NCBI GenBank assembly: GCA_902787365.1 | Contig: CADAGC010000015.1 | Span: 1 to 64,000, forward strand | Reading direction: 5' to 3' | Length of the DNA: 64,000 nt | From: an uncultured Ruminococcus sp. | GTDB taxonomy: Bacteria > Bacillota > Clostridia > Oscillospirales > Ruminococcaceae | Shown here: one piece after another, positions 49,830 to 58,984 of the stretch | Layout of the letters: each line of letters begins with the position of its first letter | How positions within the stretch are numbered: position 1 is the first letter of the stretch | Notes under the pieces: model-generated | What the model saw: the letters and a program-made list of their open reading frames with translations, nothing else | Databases searched by the model: none | Told to the model about the DNA's origin: nothing | Position numbers and translations under genes: made by a program

Positions 49830-50405
49830 TTATTTGCTTGAATCAATGTATTTCCAGTAGCCCTTAAGGTAAACTACACCCGAAATAACTGTAAGCACAA
49901 CGCTTATCCATATAAGTGCCTCGTTTACAAGGAACACGGTGGAGTTCCAGTCAAGGTCAGGGCTGCCCTTTGTATCGGGGAAGAATATCTGAAGCGCCAT
50001 TATTGCGATAAGTGCTATCATCGTAAAGGCAGTTTTGAGCTTGCCCCATATGCCCGCAGCAACAACAACGCCCTCATTGGCAACAACAAGGCGCAGGCCT
50101 GTTACCATAAACTCACGGGAGAGTATGATTATTACCGCCACAGGGTCGATAAGCCGCTCAAAGCAAAGACATATAAGCGAGGTCATTACCAGCAGCTTAT
50201 CAGCAAGCGGGTCTAAGAACTTGCCGAAAGTGGTGACAAGGTTCTGCGATCTTGCTATCTTGCCGTCGAGCATATCTGTGAGAGACGCTACTGCAAACAC
50301 AACAAGCGCCCATATCCAGTGGTTGGGCATATACCAAAGCACGAACATTGCATAGAAGGGTATGAGAACAACTCTCATAACTGTTAACTTATTCGGTAGA
50401 TTCAT
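49830..50405 (-). CDS. pgsA: CDP-diacylglycerol-glycerol-3-phosphate 3-phosphatidyltransferase
   Basis: 191 residues, membrane protein with four or five helices. The CDP-alcohol phosphotransferase signature is complete: DGKIARSQNLVTTFGKFLDPLAD (DGx2ARx8Gx3Dx3D). Makes phosphatidylglycerol phosphate. Start has AGAAGGAAG. Lies between rimO and cysS. Confidence 0.94.
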   Translation of the reverse strand: MNLPNKLTVMRVVLIPFYAMFVLWYMPNHWIWALVVFAVASLTDMLDGKIARSQNLVTTFGKFLDPLADKLLVMTSLICLCFERLIDPVAVIIILSREFMVTGLRLVVANEGVVVAAGIWGKLKTAFTMIALIAIMALQIFFPDTKGSPDLDWNSTVFLVNEALIWISVVLTVISGVVYLKGYWKYIDSSK

Positions 50406-50432
50406 AGTATTCTTCCTTCTTTTTTCTTTAAT

Positions 50433-51764
50433 TTATTCTACGACCTCACCTACAGGGTCAAAGTCAAGTGTATCTGTTATCTTTACATTTACAAACTCGC
50501 CTACCCGGAGCTTGCGCTCGCTCCAGAAAAACACCTTGCCGTCTATCTCGGGGGCATCTCTGTATGTTCTGCCGAAATACATCTCGGCGTATCTGTCATA
50601 GCCCTCGCAGACCGTTTCAAAGGTCTGGCCGACAAGTGCGGCATTGTGCTCGTCCATAATAAAGCTCTGCTCGTTGTATACGGCTTCCAGGCGCTTTTGC
50701 TTTATATCTTCATCTATCTGGTCGGGGAAAGCTGCCGCAGGTGTGTCCTCCTCAGCGGAGTAGGCAAAAGCCCCCAAGCGCTCAAAGCACATAACGCTAA
50801 CAAAGCGTGCAAGCTCGTCAAACTGCTCCTCAGTCTCACCGGGGAAGCCTGTTATCAGCGTAGTTCTGAGCACCACATTCGGTATGCGCTCACGAAGCTT
50901 TGTTACAAGCTCGGTTATCTGCTCCTTGTTACAATGGCGGTTCATGCGCCTTAAGACTTCGGAGTTACAGTGCTGAATGGGTATATCAAAGTATTTTACA
51001 AGCTTATCCTCGCTTGCCACAACATCTATCAGCTCATCGCTTATCCTCTCGGGGTAGCTGTAGAGCGTTCTTATCCACTTAAGGCCGTCTATCTTGCAAA
51101 GCTCACGCAGAAGCTCGGGCAGCATGGGCTTGCCGTAGTTATCCTCGCCGTAGCGTGTGGTGTCCTGCGCTATGACAACAAGCTCCTTTATGCCGTTCCC
51201 TGCAAGCCACCTGGCTTCTTCAAGAATATCCTCCATTTTCCTGCTGCGGAATTTTCCCCTGATGTTTGGTATAGCGCAGTAGGTGCAGTAGTTTGAGCAG
51301 CCCTCAGCGATTTTTAAGTATGCATAGAAAGGCTCTGTGGATATTATCCTGCCGCCCTCCATAGCAAGGGCTTCACACTCGCCGTAGCACTGCACGGGCT
51401 TGTGGTAGGCAAAGACATCTCTTATGACGTCTACAAGCTTTTCCTCAGAGCCTAAGCCTATCACCGCATCAAGCTCAGGCATTTCCTCAATTATCTGCTC
51501 ACGGTATCTCTCGGCAAGGCAGCCTGTCATTATTACAGCCTTTATCCTGCCCTCTTTTTTAAGCTCTATAAATTCAAGGGTGGTATCTATAGCCTCCTGC
51601 TTGGCATCACTAATAAAGCCGCAGGTGTTTATTATCACACAGTCAGCAAGAGCTGCGTCCTGAACAAGCTCAAAGCCCTCGTCTTTAAGGGCATAGAGCA
51701 TATGCTCGGCATCTATCTGATTTTTCGGGCACCCCAGCGAGACCATACCTACTCTTGTAGCCAT
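50433..51764 (-). CDS. rimO: Ribosomal protein S12 methylthiotransferase
   Basis: 443 residues. UPF0004 N-terminal domain (about 1-130) with SLGCPKNQIDAEHML, CGFISDAK and GCLAERY Cys; radical SAM core with CSNYCTYCAIP (Cx3Cx2C); C-terminal TRAM domain (about 375-443). Adds a methylthio group to Asp of ribosomal protein S12. In the family the SLGCxKNxxD form distinguishes RimO from MiaB (GCQMN). Promoter at 51810-51838 drives rimO-pgsA-cysS-PPIase. Confidence 0.95.
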   Translation of the reverse strand: MATRVGMVSLGCPKNQIDAEHMLYALKDEGFELVQDAALADCVIINTCGFISDAKQEAIDTTLEFIELKKEGRIKAVIMTGCLAERYREQIIEEMPELDAVIGLGSEEKLVDVIRDVFAYHKPVQCYGECEALAMEGGRIISTEPFYAYLKIAEGCSNYCTYCAIPNIRGKFRSRKMEDILEEARWLAGNGIKELVVIAQDTTRYGEDNYGKPMLPELLRELCKIDGLKWIRTLYSYPERISDELIDVVASEDKLVKYFDIPIQHCNSEVLRRMNRHCNKEQITELVTKLRERIPNVVLRTTLITGFPGETEEQFDELARFVSVMCFERLGAFAYSAEEDTPAAAFPDQIDEDIKQKRLEAVYNEQSFIMDEHNAALVGQTFETVCEGYDRYAEMYFGRTYRDAPEIDGKVFFWSERKLRVGEFVNVKITDTLDFDPVGEVVE

Positions 51765-51809
51765 TCATATCTCTCCTATATATTATAGTATAGTATAACG
51801 TATTATTTA

Positions 51810-51838
51810 ATTATACCACTTTTATATGTGTTTGTAAA
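51810..51838 (-). promoter_or_regulatory. Promoter of the rimO operon
   Basis: Minus strand TTTACA (51833-51838), 17-base spacer, TATAAT (51810-51815). Confidence 0.7.
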
Positions 51839-51904
51839 GGGCTTTATCAAGAGAAATAATTTAATTATGTAACTACATTTAACAATAAATGCTTTGTCAA
51901 GCAT

Positions 51905-52008
51905 TTATTGCAGGTAACAGGTAACAGGTGATGTGTCTTGATTTATCCACAAGCGGATACAAGTTTTGCTTTGCAAAACATTGGCCTGCGGCGGACGGAT
52001 AAAAAAAT
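51905..52008 (+). repeat. Dispersed intergenic element, copy k, with the 22-bp-type unit
   Basis: GGTAACAGGTAACAGGTGATG, then CTTGATTTATCC ACAAGCGGATAC (one unit of the tandem array at 17273), then CAAGTTTTGCTTTGCAAAAC and TTGGCCTGCGGCGGACGGAT, same order as at 17387-17430. No gene lies between 51765 and 52102. Confidence 0.75.
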
Positions 52009-52009
52009 A

Positions 52010-52040
52010 CACCCCGAGGTTTTTTCGTGACCTCGGGGTG
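52010..52040 (-). terminator. Terminator of the PAS-GGDEF-EAL gene
   Basis: CACCCCGAGGT/ACCTCGGGGTG with a 9-base loop, identical to the hairpin at 21786-21816. On the minus strand it is followed by ATTTTTTT. Confidence 0.8.
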
Positions 52041-52102
52041 TTACTGATTATACATCAAAATTATTAGCACAAACGCAGGGGCACAGCCGACAACAATACC
52101 TG

Positions 52103-53842
52103 TTACCAGTTAACGGTCTTTTCCCAAACCATGCCTTTACCCGCCGTAAACGCTCTTGTTTCCTCCAGCGGCATAGGCTTGCCGAAGAGATAGCCCTGCG
52201 CACGCTCGCAGCCTGCTTTCTTTAAGAACTCAAAATGCTCCTGCGTCTCAACGCCCTCGCAAAGAGGTGCAAGACCCATAGCACGGGCGCCCTGCATGAT
52301 GAACTTCATAAGCACGGCGGTCTTGGGGTTGCGGTCAAGGCTCCTTAAGAATACAAGGTCGAGCTTTAGCACATCGAAGTCATATTCAGCGATAGTGTTG
52401 AGTGACGAATAGCCGCTGCCGAAGTCGTCAAGCCAGATGTGGTAGCCCAGCTTTTTCATCTTTTCGCACTCGCTCTTGATGTAGCCCACGTTGTCATTGA
52501 GGGCGCTCTCGGTTATCTCGATATCGAGCATATCCTGCGGTATGCCGTATTCTTCTCTTATCTGCTCGATAATGCCAAAGATGTCGCAAAGCTCAAAATC
52601 GAGCCGTGAGATGTTGACCGACACGGGCACAACAGGCTCGCCGTCCTCTGCGAGCGCCTTAAGGTCTTCGCAGACACGCTTTACAACGTATTTGTCAACT
52701 ATGTGTATCAGGTGGAACTGTTCAAGCGTTTCGATAAAGTCAGCAGGCGAGAGTATGCCCATTCGGGGGTCTATCCAGCGCACAAGCGCCTCATAGCCGC
52801 ATATCTCCCCTGTTCTTACCCTTATTACAGGCTGATAGTAGACCTTGATATAGCCGTTCTCAACTGCCTCGTCGATATGGTCTACAACATACTGCTGCTT
52901 TCTTAAGCTCTCTCTGAGCATCTCGTCATAGATGCAGTAGTTTATGTCGTGCCTGCCCTTGATAGAATTGCAGGCAAGCCTTGCGTGGTCGCAGGCAAGG
53001 CCTACCTCGGCGTAGCGGTCATCAAGGAAGTAGATACCCGCCTTGACACGGGTCTTTTTGTTTACATCGTCATTCATGAGCATACGCTTGTTGACCTGCT
53101 CTACCTTGTCAATGACAGACTTTTTATCATCAGCGGTACATACAAAGAAATGGTCGTTGGAAAATCTTGCAACAGTCGCACCCTTGAAAGTCTCCCTTAT
53201 GGTCTTTGCAAGGTCGCAAAGCAGCTCGTCACCACGCTTGAAGCCGTGGCGTTCATTGTAAAGCTTGAAGTTAGGTATATCAAAGTGGATAAACGAGAAA
53301 TCCTGTCTTCTGCCCTCGTAGGAGTTTAGCATAAGCTGTATCTTGTGATAGAAGAAAGACATATTGAAAAGCCCTGTCAGCTCGTCTGTTTCGTTATTCT
53401 GCGAGAGTATCTCCGCCTCGGCAAAGGAATTGCGTGAGCGGTTGTAGAACTCGTTCTTGTCAACATCTATGATGAAAACGTAGAAAAAGCTCTTGCCGTC
53501 GAGCCAGTGCAGCAGGTGGCCAAAATCCTCGATATAGCGCTCCTCCCCCTGCTTGGTGAGTATGCGGTAGCGCACGTAGTCATGGCGCTTTTCACCGAAG
53601 ACAGTCTGCGCCTGAATCTGATTCTGTATGCGGTGAAGCTCATCGGGGTGAACCATTCCCTTGAACGAGCCGCCTGTAAACTCCATAAACTCCTCAAAAG
53701 TCTCGCAGCCGTAGAGCTTGCAGACATTAGTCTCAGCAAAGAGTATAGTCTCCTTGTCATCATCAGCCTCATAGATAAAGAAGCCGCCGGGCAATCCGGT
53801 AGGTATCTTACCGCCTGTATTGGTATCGTAATATGTATTCAA
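52103..53842 (-). CDS. PAS-GGDEF-EAL protein, probable c-di-GMP phosphodiesterase with inactive cyclase domain
   Basis: 579 residues from a TTG at 53842, because GGAGGGGCGG lies just before it; an ATG six codons upstream has no ribosome site. PAS domain about 5-125, GGDEF domain about 150-305, EAL domain about 325-570. The cyclase motif is ARFSNDHF in place of ARYGGDEF, so cyclase activity is probably lost. EAL catalytic parts are present: CGYEALVRW, VNISRLDFEL, IEITESAL, WLDDFGSGYSSL, KLDLVFLR and CEGVETQEHFEFLKKAGCERAQGYLFGKPMP. No membrane segment. Likely lowers c-di-GMP in response to a PAS signal. Monocistronic. Confidence 0.9.
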   Translation of the reverse strand: MNTYYDTNTGGKIPTGLPGGFFIYEADDDKETILFAETNVCKLYGCETFEEFMEFTGGSFKGMVHPDELHRIQNQIQAQTVFGEKRHDYVRYRILTKQGEERYIEDFGHLLHWLDGKSFFYVFIIDVDKNEFYNRSRNSFAEAEILSQNNETDELTGLFNMSFFYHKIQLMLNSYEGRRQDFSFIHFDIPNFKLYNERHGFKRGDELLCDLAKTIRETFKGATVARFSNDHFFVCTADDKKSVIDKVEQVNKRMLMNDDVNKKTRVKAGIYFLDDRYAEVGLACDHARLACNSIKGRHDINYCIYDEMLRESLRKQQYVVDHIDEAVENGYIKVYYQPVIRVRTGEICGYEALVRWIDPRMGILSPADFIETLEQFHLIHIVDKYVVKRVCEDLKALAEDGEPVVPVSVNISRLDFELCDIFGIIEQIREEYGIPQDMLDIEITESALNDNVGYIKSECEKMKKLGYHIWLDDFGSGYSSLNTIAEYDFDVLKLDLVFLRSLDRNPKTAVLMKFIMQGARAMGLAPLCEGVETQEHFEFLKKAGCERAQGYLFGKPMPLEETRAFTAGKGMVWEKTVNW

Positions 53843-53937
53843 AGCCGCCCCTCCGTTCATAATTCTGTTATATATAGTATATCACACATTCACACAAATT
53901 TTGTTAATGCTTTGTTAATTTTATAGTCCTCTCACTA

Positions 53938-53970
53938 TTGACATAGCTTTGAATTATGTGGTATTATAAT
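53938..53970 (+). promoter_or_regulatory. Promoter of the HExxH lipoprotein gene
   Basis: TTGACA (53938-53943) with TATTAT (53962-53967, 18-base spacer); TATAAT is also present three bases further on. Confidence 0.6.
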
Positions 53971-54034
53971 TATGGTATACAACAGGCAATTACTGATTAA
54001 AAATACAGCCCGAAAGGGCAGCGAGGGGAAACAT

Positions 54035-56116
54035 ATGAAAAGAAAAATATCAAACAGGCTGACAGCATTATCGCTTGCGGCGGTGATGCTTATAACGGCG
54101 GGCTGCTCGGCGGCTGACAGCTCATCATCGACCGCTGAAAGCTCCTCCTCCGAGGAGGTAACTACTACTACCACCACGGCGCAAACAACAGCCCCGCCCG
54201 AAACCACCACCGAGCAAACCACGACCACCACAGCACCTCTTATGCCGCCTATGGCAAAGCCTGCCGAGGAGCTAAAGGGCTTTGAGGTGACAGGTGTGAT
54301 GCAGCGCATAACAAACGGCGCCGACAACACCGTGATATTGCAGACGCAGAGCGAGTCAAACAACACGATAGCAGTCTATGACCCGATAAGCGACAGCACA
54401 GTTAAGACTATGGAGCTTGACAGCTACTCGGAAATGCTCGTGGGAATGTTTAAAAACGGCACGATAGTCACTACGGATTATGATGACGGCATAAAGCTCA
54501 AATACTACCGCAAGGGTAAGAGCAAACCCGAGATCATCGACCCGAAGCTCGAATACCTGCCCGAATACAAAGCCGACCCTCAGAGCAACTGCCTTTACTG
54601 GGTAGACAACATAAACAACGCCATATGCAAGACAGACAACAAGGGCAAAACAACTTCACAAACCTTTGATGAAAGCACTTCTGCGCTGTCAGAGCTTGAC
54701 CCTTACGAGCGCACTTTCCTTGCAACGAGCTATGACGAGAACTCGGACACGGGCTATTCTATGGGCGTATTCTCACTTGATGACTACCAAAGGACGGCTA
54801 TCATAGAAAACGGCGACTGGAACTCCTTCCTCTCCCCTGTCGGGTATGTTTACCCTTACTCGGACTTAGGCGAAGAAAGCCGCACCGTCTACAACATAGA
54901 AATAACGCCCGTAAACAGCGGCGAGAACAAAAAACGCCTGAGTATGGAGTTTTCGGACGGCGGCTACTGCACATTTGAAGGCAGCAGCAGCTCAGACTAT
55001 GCCGCCATGGTTGTATACGATAACGTAAATGACGTATACAAGCTCTCACTCTCGTTCATAGACCTCAGAAACGGCAAGACAGCAAAAGCCGACCTCGGCA
55101 GGGATGACATCACCTCGCTCACCCCAATATACTGCAAGCAGATACAGCGGTATATACTTGCGGCATCTTTCTATGAAGGCGATGTTTCGACCACACGCCT
55201 TTATATGGCTGACCCCTCGCTGTGCGACTACAAGACAAAGCTCAGATCTGAGGAGATACCCAACACGCAGAGTCAGACCTATGAAGTCGGCGAAAAATTC
55301 AAGGAAGTAAGAGAAGCCGCCGACAAGATAGAGCAGAAATACGGCATACGCATACTTGTGGGCAACGAGGTAAAGCTTTCGGAAAAATCGTCACAGTATA
55401 TCTTTGTGACAAGAGAGGAAAACGAAGACCCCTACACCGTTGAGGACGAGCTTTACTACCTTAACGAGCTTGACAAGCAGCTTTCATTCTACCCCGATGA
55501 TTTCTTTGAGCACTTCAAGAGCAAGACCGGCAAGTTCGGCTTAAGGCTTTCGCTTGTCGATTCGCTCAAAAATGACGAATTCACCGACTTTACGGCAGGC
55601 GGCATAGCCTTTACCTCAGGTCTTTGGTATGACATAGCCATAAAGACCACCATGCTCGGCGCCAAGGACGCAGCATTACACCACGAGATGTGGCACACAG
55701 TCGAGAATCTGCTTGAAGCGCACGGGCTGTTCGATGAGTCTGCGTGGTATGTCTTCAACCCCGATGACTTTATATACACATCTGATTTTGACAAGTATGC
55801 AACAGATGCCGAGTTTAACGAATCGCTGCTCGAATACGCCCTCTCAAACAGGACGGGCAACACAGATGACGTTTACTTCGTATCAAGCTACAGCACAGTA
55901 ACTGCTATGGAGGACAGAGCGACACTTATAGAGCAGGTGACGAGCATCGAGTGGGATTACGACAACGACTACGCCGACTACCTCTTCGGTACTAAGAACA
56001 TATCGAAATACCCCCACCTTAAGGCAAAGCTTGATTTCCTCGCTGAGCTTTCAAAGAAAGAATTCGGCTATGTTTACTGGGAGAGCATTGAAAAGGCATT
56101 GGAAAAGACACTTTAG
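54035..56116 (+). CDS. Lipoprotein with C-terminal HExxH metallopeptidase-like motif
   Basis: 693 residues from the ATG at 54035 (GAGGGGAAA upstream). MKRKISNRLTALSLAAVMLITAGC is a lipoprotein signal with Cys at about 24; a Ser/Glu then Thr-rich linker follows (about 25-70). The middle (about 85-410) has beta-propeller-like strands. The C-terminal third has AALHHEMWHTVENLL, an HExxH Zn site, and further down TAMEDRATLIEQV, whose Glu can be the third ligand (HExxH..E, gluzincin-like). Substrate unknown. No known peptidase family recognised with certainty. It is followed by a separate promoter for the dockerin protein. Confidence 0.75.
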   Translation: MKRKISNRLTALSLAAVMLITAGCSAADSSSSTAESSSSEEVTTTTTTAQTTAPPETTTEQTTTTTAPLMPPMAKPAEELKGFEVTGVMQRITNGADNTVILQTQSESNNTIAVYDPISDSTVKTMELDSYSEMLVGMFKNGTIVTTDYDDGIKLKYYRKGKSKPEIIDPKLEYLPEYKADPQSNCLYWVDNINNAICKTDNKGKTTSQTFDESTSALSELDPYERTFLATSYDENSDTGYSMGVFSLDDYQRTAIIENGDWNSFLSPVGYVYPYSDLGEESRTVYNIEITPVNSGENKKRLSMEFSDGGYCTFEGSSSSDYAAMVVYDNVNDVYKLSLSFIDLRNGKTAKADLGRDDITSLTPIYCKQIQRYILAASFYEGDVSTTRLYMADPSLCDYKTKLRSEEIPNTQSQTYEVGEKFKEVREAADKIEQKYGIRILVGNEVKLSEKSSQYIFVTREENEDPYTVEDELYYLNELDKQLSFYPDDFFEHFKSKTGKFGLRLSLVDSLKNDEFTDFTAGGIAFTSGLWYDIAIKTTMLGAKDAALHHEMWHTVENLLEAHGLFDESAWYVFNPDDFIYTSDFDKYATDAEFNESLLEYALSNRTGNTDDVYFVSSYSTVTAMEDRATLIEQVTSIEWDYDNDYADYLFGTKNISKYPHLKAKLDFLAELSKKEFGYVYWESIEKALEKTL

Positions 56117-56127
56117 CATCAAACAGA

Positions 56128-56158
56128 CCAGAGCAGGCAGACGTCTGCTCTGTGTTTT
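56128..56158 (+). terminator. Weak terminator after the HExxH lipoprotein gene
   Basis: Hairpin GAGCAG/CTGCTC with a short loop and TGTGTTTTGT tail. Confidence 0.5.
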
Positions 56159-56161
56159 GTA

Positions 56162-56190
56162 TTGACATTACCTTCTATGTGTGATATCAT
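56162..56190 (+). promoter_or_regulatory. Promoter of the LRR-dockerin gene
   Basis: TTGACA (56162-56167), 17-base spacer, TATCAT (56185-56190). Confidence 0.75.
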
Positions 56191-56224
56191 AATATCAGCG
56201 TATTATTGATAAGGAGGAGTTTAT

Positions 56225-58813
56225 ATGAAAACTGCAAAAAAGCGGCTGTTAAGCCTTATGGCGGCATTTATGCTCGTTTTCACGCTGGCGGCGTTTTTGC
56301 CTGAGGGGTGGCTGCCAAAGGCCAAGGCAGGCGATATCGCTTTTAACTACAAGGACGGGAACGGCATAGAGTGGTACTGCTGGAACATAAATGGCAGCTT
56401 TGATGACGGCTATAAAACGGGTGATGTAAAGTTGCTGGCCGTGTCGGGTATCAATTATTTCACAGATGTCACTGTTCCCTCGGTGGTATACGATGAGGGA
56501 GGCAATCCGCATACCGTTACAGCGCTGGGCTTTTACGGCGGCATAGGCAAGGGTCTTTTTGAGGACAAGACAAATCTCGAAACAGTAACTATCCCAAATA
56601 CGGTGACTAAGATAGACCAAAAAGTCTTCAACGGCTGCACGGGGCTGACAGGAGTAACAATACCTAACAGCGTGCAGGAATTCGGTGAGCTTGTGTTTGA
56701 GGGCTGCTCAAACCTTAAAAATATAAATATTCCCGACGGCGTTGAAAAGATAAGCCGGAGAATGTTCTACGCCTGCGAAAAGCTCGAGAAGATAGTTATC
56801 CCCGACAGCGTGACGTTTATTGATTATGAGGCGTTCAGAAACTGCGCAGCGCTCGGCGATATCACCCTTTCAAAGAACTTGAAGACGATATCATACGGCG
56901 CTTTCGGTGAATGTGATGCGCTTACCGACATAACTATCCCCGCATCAGTTGAAGCTATCAATGAACACGCTTTTGATACCTGCCATAGTCTTAAAAAGGT
57001 ATTCTTCCCCACGGGAAGCGGGCTCAAAACAATAGGCGATGAGGCGTTCGCTTTCTGCGAAAACCTTACGAGTATAAGGCTGCCTGATACTGTTACAGAG
57101 CTTGGCACATCCGCCTTTGCAGGCTGCACTTCCCTTGCTGCCGACTCTCAGAGCGACGGCTTCATAATACCTAAAAACGTAACAAAGATAGGCAACGGCT
57201 GCTTTGCAAAATCGGGGCTTTTTACCGTTACAATACCCAAGAGCCTCATAGGCATAAACAAGCGTGCTTTTGATAAGTGCAGCAACCTCAGATACGTATA
57301 TATCCCCGAGGGTGTCCAATGGATAGGCGACAGCGCATTCAGCAACTGCGAAAATCTGACACATATCTTTATACCGAAATCGGTCAAGAATATCTACAAC
57401 AGCCTTGAAAAAAAGCGCCCGCTGACATTTGAAAACTCACCTAACGTAACAGTTTACGGCTTCAAGGGGACTGCCGCCGAGACTGTTGCAAAAGATGTGA
57501 TAATCACAAGACCGTTTGTTGATATGGACGGGCTTTTTGAAACAAAGCTATCAACAGCAAAATATATACTCTCAAAAAGCGCAGCAACCGCTTCAACCGG
57601 CGATCTTGTTACACTTGTCTTAAAAGTTGGCAATCAGACCATAGGTTATAAAACAGACAAGCTCGATTCAGGGACGAAATACACAGTAACGGTTAATACA
57701 ACTACTCTGCCCGCCACACAAAAAGCATCGGGAATACAGATAACAACAAGCGTAGCTTTCGGCTCGACACAGTTCGGCACAACAAACAGCATAGCAAAGG
57801 GCTCTACTCTTGAAGGGCAGACGGATATGCCCGAGCTTTTCTCGGAAAGCCTTATGAACAGCATATACAAAGAGATATTCCTATACGAATACAAGGGCAA
57901 AGACGGCAGCTTTGAAATAACCAACAACTTCAGACCCGTGCTTGCTGACCTTAACGCTGCTGATATGACAAAGGTTCCTGCAAAGGAGCCCACCTGCACC
58001 GCAGACGGTAATATCGAATACTACAAGGACAGCGGCGATGACGACTACGGCTATGTGCTCAACGGCACGATCCTCAACCGTATGACAATGGAAGAGCTTG
58101 CAATAAAGGCAACAGGCCACAGCTTTGTTGACACAGTAGTTGCCCCCACCTGCACAGAAAAGGGCTACACACTCCACAAGTGCTCGGTGTGCAAATATGA
58201 GTTCAAGGACACATATACTGACGCCGTCGGCCACACGCTCACTCTCACAGTTGCCAAGGCGCCCACCTGCACAGCGGCAGGCAACAGCGCTTACTGGACT
58301 TGCTCGGAGTGCGGCAAATTCTTCAAGGACGGAAACGGCAAGACAGAGATAGCCAAAAACAGCTGGGTAGAAGACGCCAAGGGTCACAGCTTCGGCGCAG
58401 CAACCTATACTTGGAGTGCTGACGGCAAGAGCTGCACGGCTTCAAGAAAATGCACCGAATGCGGCACCACCGAAACAGAAAAAGCAACGATAACATCAAA
58501 GGTCAAGACCGCTGCGACCACGGCGGCTATGGGTGTTACCACCTATACGGCAAACTTTACCAACAAGGCATTCACCAAACAAACCAAGGACGTGACCGAC
58601 ATTCCCAAGCTGCCCGACCGCATCCCGGGCGACATCAACGGCGACAAGGAAGTCAACATCAAGGACGTTACGCTGCTTAAGCAATACCTTGCCAAGTGGA
58701 ACGTGAAGATCAACGAGGCAAACGCCGATGTGACAGGCGACGGCGTGATAAACGTCAAGGATCTGACGCTTTTAAAGCAGTACATCGCAAAGTGGAATGT
58801 AACGCTGAAATAA
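56225..58813 (+). CDS. Secreted BspA-type LRR protein with C-terminal type I dockerin
   Basis: 862 residues. A signal peptide (MKTAKKRLLSLMAAFMLVFTLAAFL, cleaved about at AKA-G) leads to about 12 BspA-like leucine-rich repeats (about 75-420; pattern VTIPNTVTKIDQKVF.GC..L). Then a Thr-rich beta region (about 430-590), CxxC-bearing modules with HSFVDTVVAPTCTEKGYTLHKCSVC-type repeats (about 590-740) and the dockerin (about 800-862). The dockerin has two Ca-loops, DINGDKEVNIKD and DVTGDGVINVKD, each followed by an xxLLKQYxAKW helix. Likely docked on a cohesin scaffoldin as an adhesion or structural subunit. Start follows AAGGAGGAG. Confidence 0.92.
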   Translation: MKTAKKRLLSLMAAFMLVFTLAAFLPEGWLPKAKAGDIAFNYKDGNGIEWYCWNINGSFDDGYKTGDVKLLAVSGINYFTDVTVPSVVYDEGGNPHTVTALGFYGGIGKGLFEDKTNLETVTIPNTVTKIDQKVFNGCTGLTGVTIPNSVQEFGELVFEGCSNLKNINIPDGVEKISRRMFYACEKLEKIVIPDSVTFIDYEAFRNCAALGDITLSKNLKTISYGAFGECDALTDITIPASVEAINEHAFDTCHSLKKVFFPTGSGLKTIGDEAFAFCENLTSIRLPDTVTELGTSAFAGCTSLAADSQSDGFIIPKNVTKIGNGCFAKSGLFTVTIPKSLIGINKRAFDKCSNLRYVYIPEGVQWIGDSAFSNCENLTHIFIPKSVKNIYNSLEKKRPLTFENSPNVTVYGFKGTAAETVAKDVIITRPFVDMDGLFETKLSTAKYILSKSAATASTGDLVTLVLKVGNQTIGYKTDKLDSGTKYTVTVNTTTLPATQKASGIQITTSVAFGSTQFGTTNSIAKGSTLEGQTDMPELFSESLMNSIYKEIFLYEYKGKDGSFEITNNFRPVLADLNAADMTKVPAKEPTCTADGNIEYYKDSGDDDYGYVLNGTILNRMTMEELAIKATGHSFVDTVVAPTCTEKGYTLHKCSVCKYEFKDTYTDAVGHTLTLTVAKAPTCTAAGNSAYWTCSECGKFFKDGNGKTEIAKNSWVEDAKGHSFGAATYTWSADGKSCTASRKCTECGTTETEKATITSKVKTAATTAAMGVTTYTANFTNKAFTKQTKDVTDIPKLPDRIPGDINGDKEVNIKDVTLLKQYLAKWNVKINEANADVTGDGVINVKDLTLLKQYIAKWNVTLK

Positions 58814-58829
58814 TTTAGGACATAAAAAA

Positions 58830-58866
58830 CAGAGGCATTACCCGATGGTGATGTCTCTGATTTTTT
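58830..58866 (+). terminator. Intrinsic terminator of the LRR-dockerin gene
   Basis: Stem CAGAGGCAT/ATGTCTCTG with a short loop (one G-U pair) and six T. Confidence 0.75.
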
Positions 58867-58984
58867 GCTATAACGCATAAGGGGCGCACAAATCACTTTC
58901 CTGCAAAAAGCAAAAGCTCTGAAAGGACGCATTTACGCCGTTTCAGAGCCTTATTCTTGTAAGTGGGGAACGGAAAAGATGATA

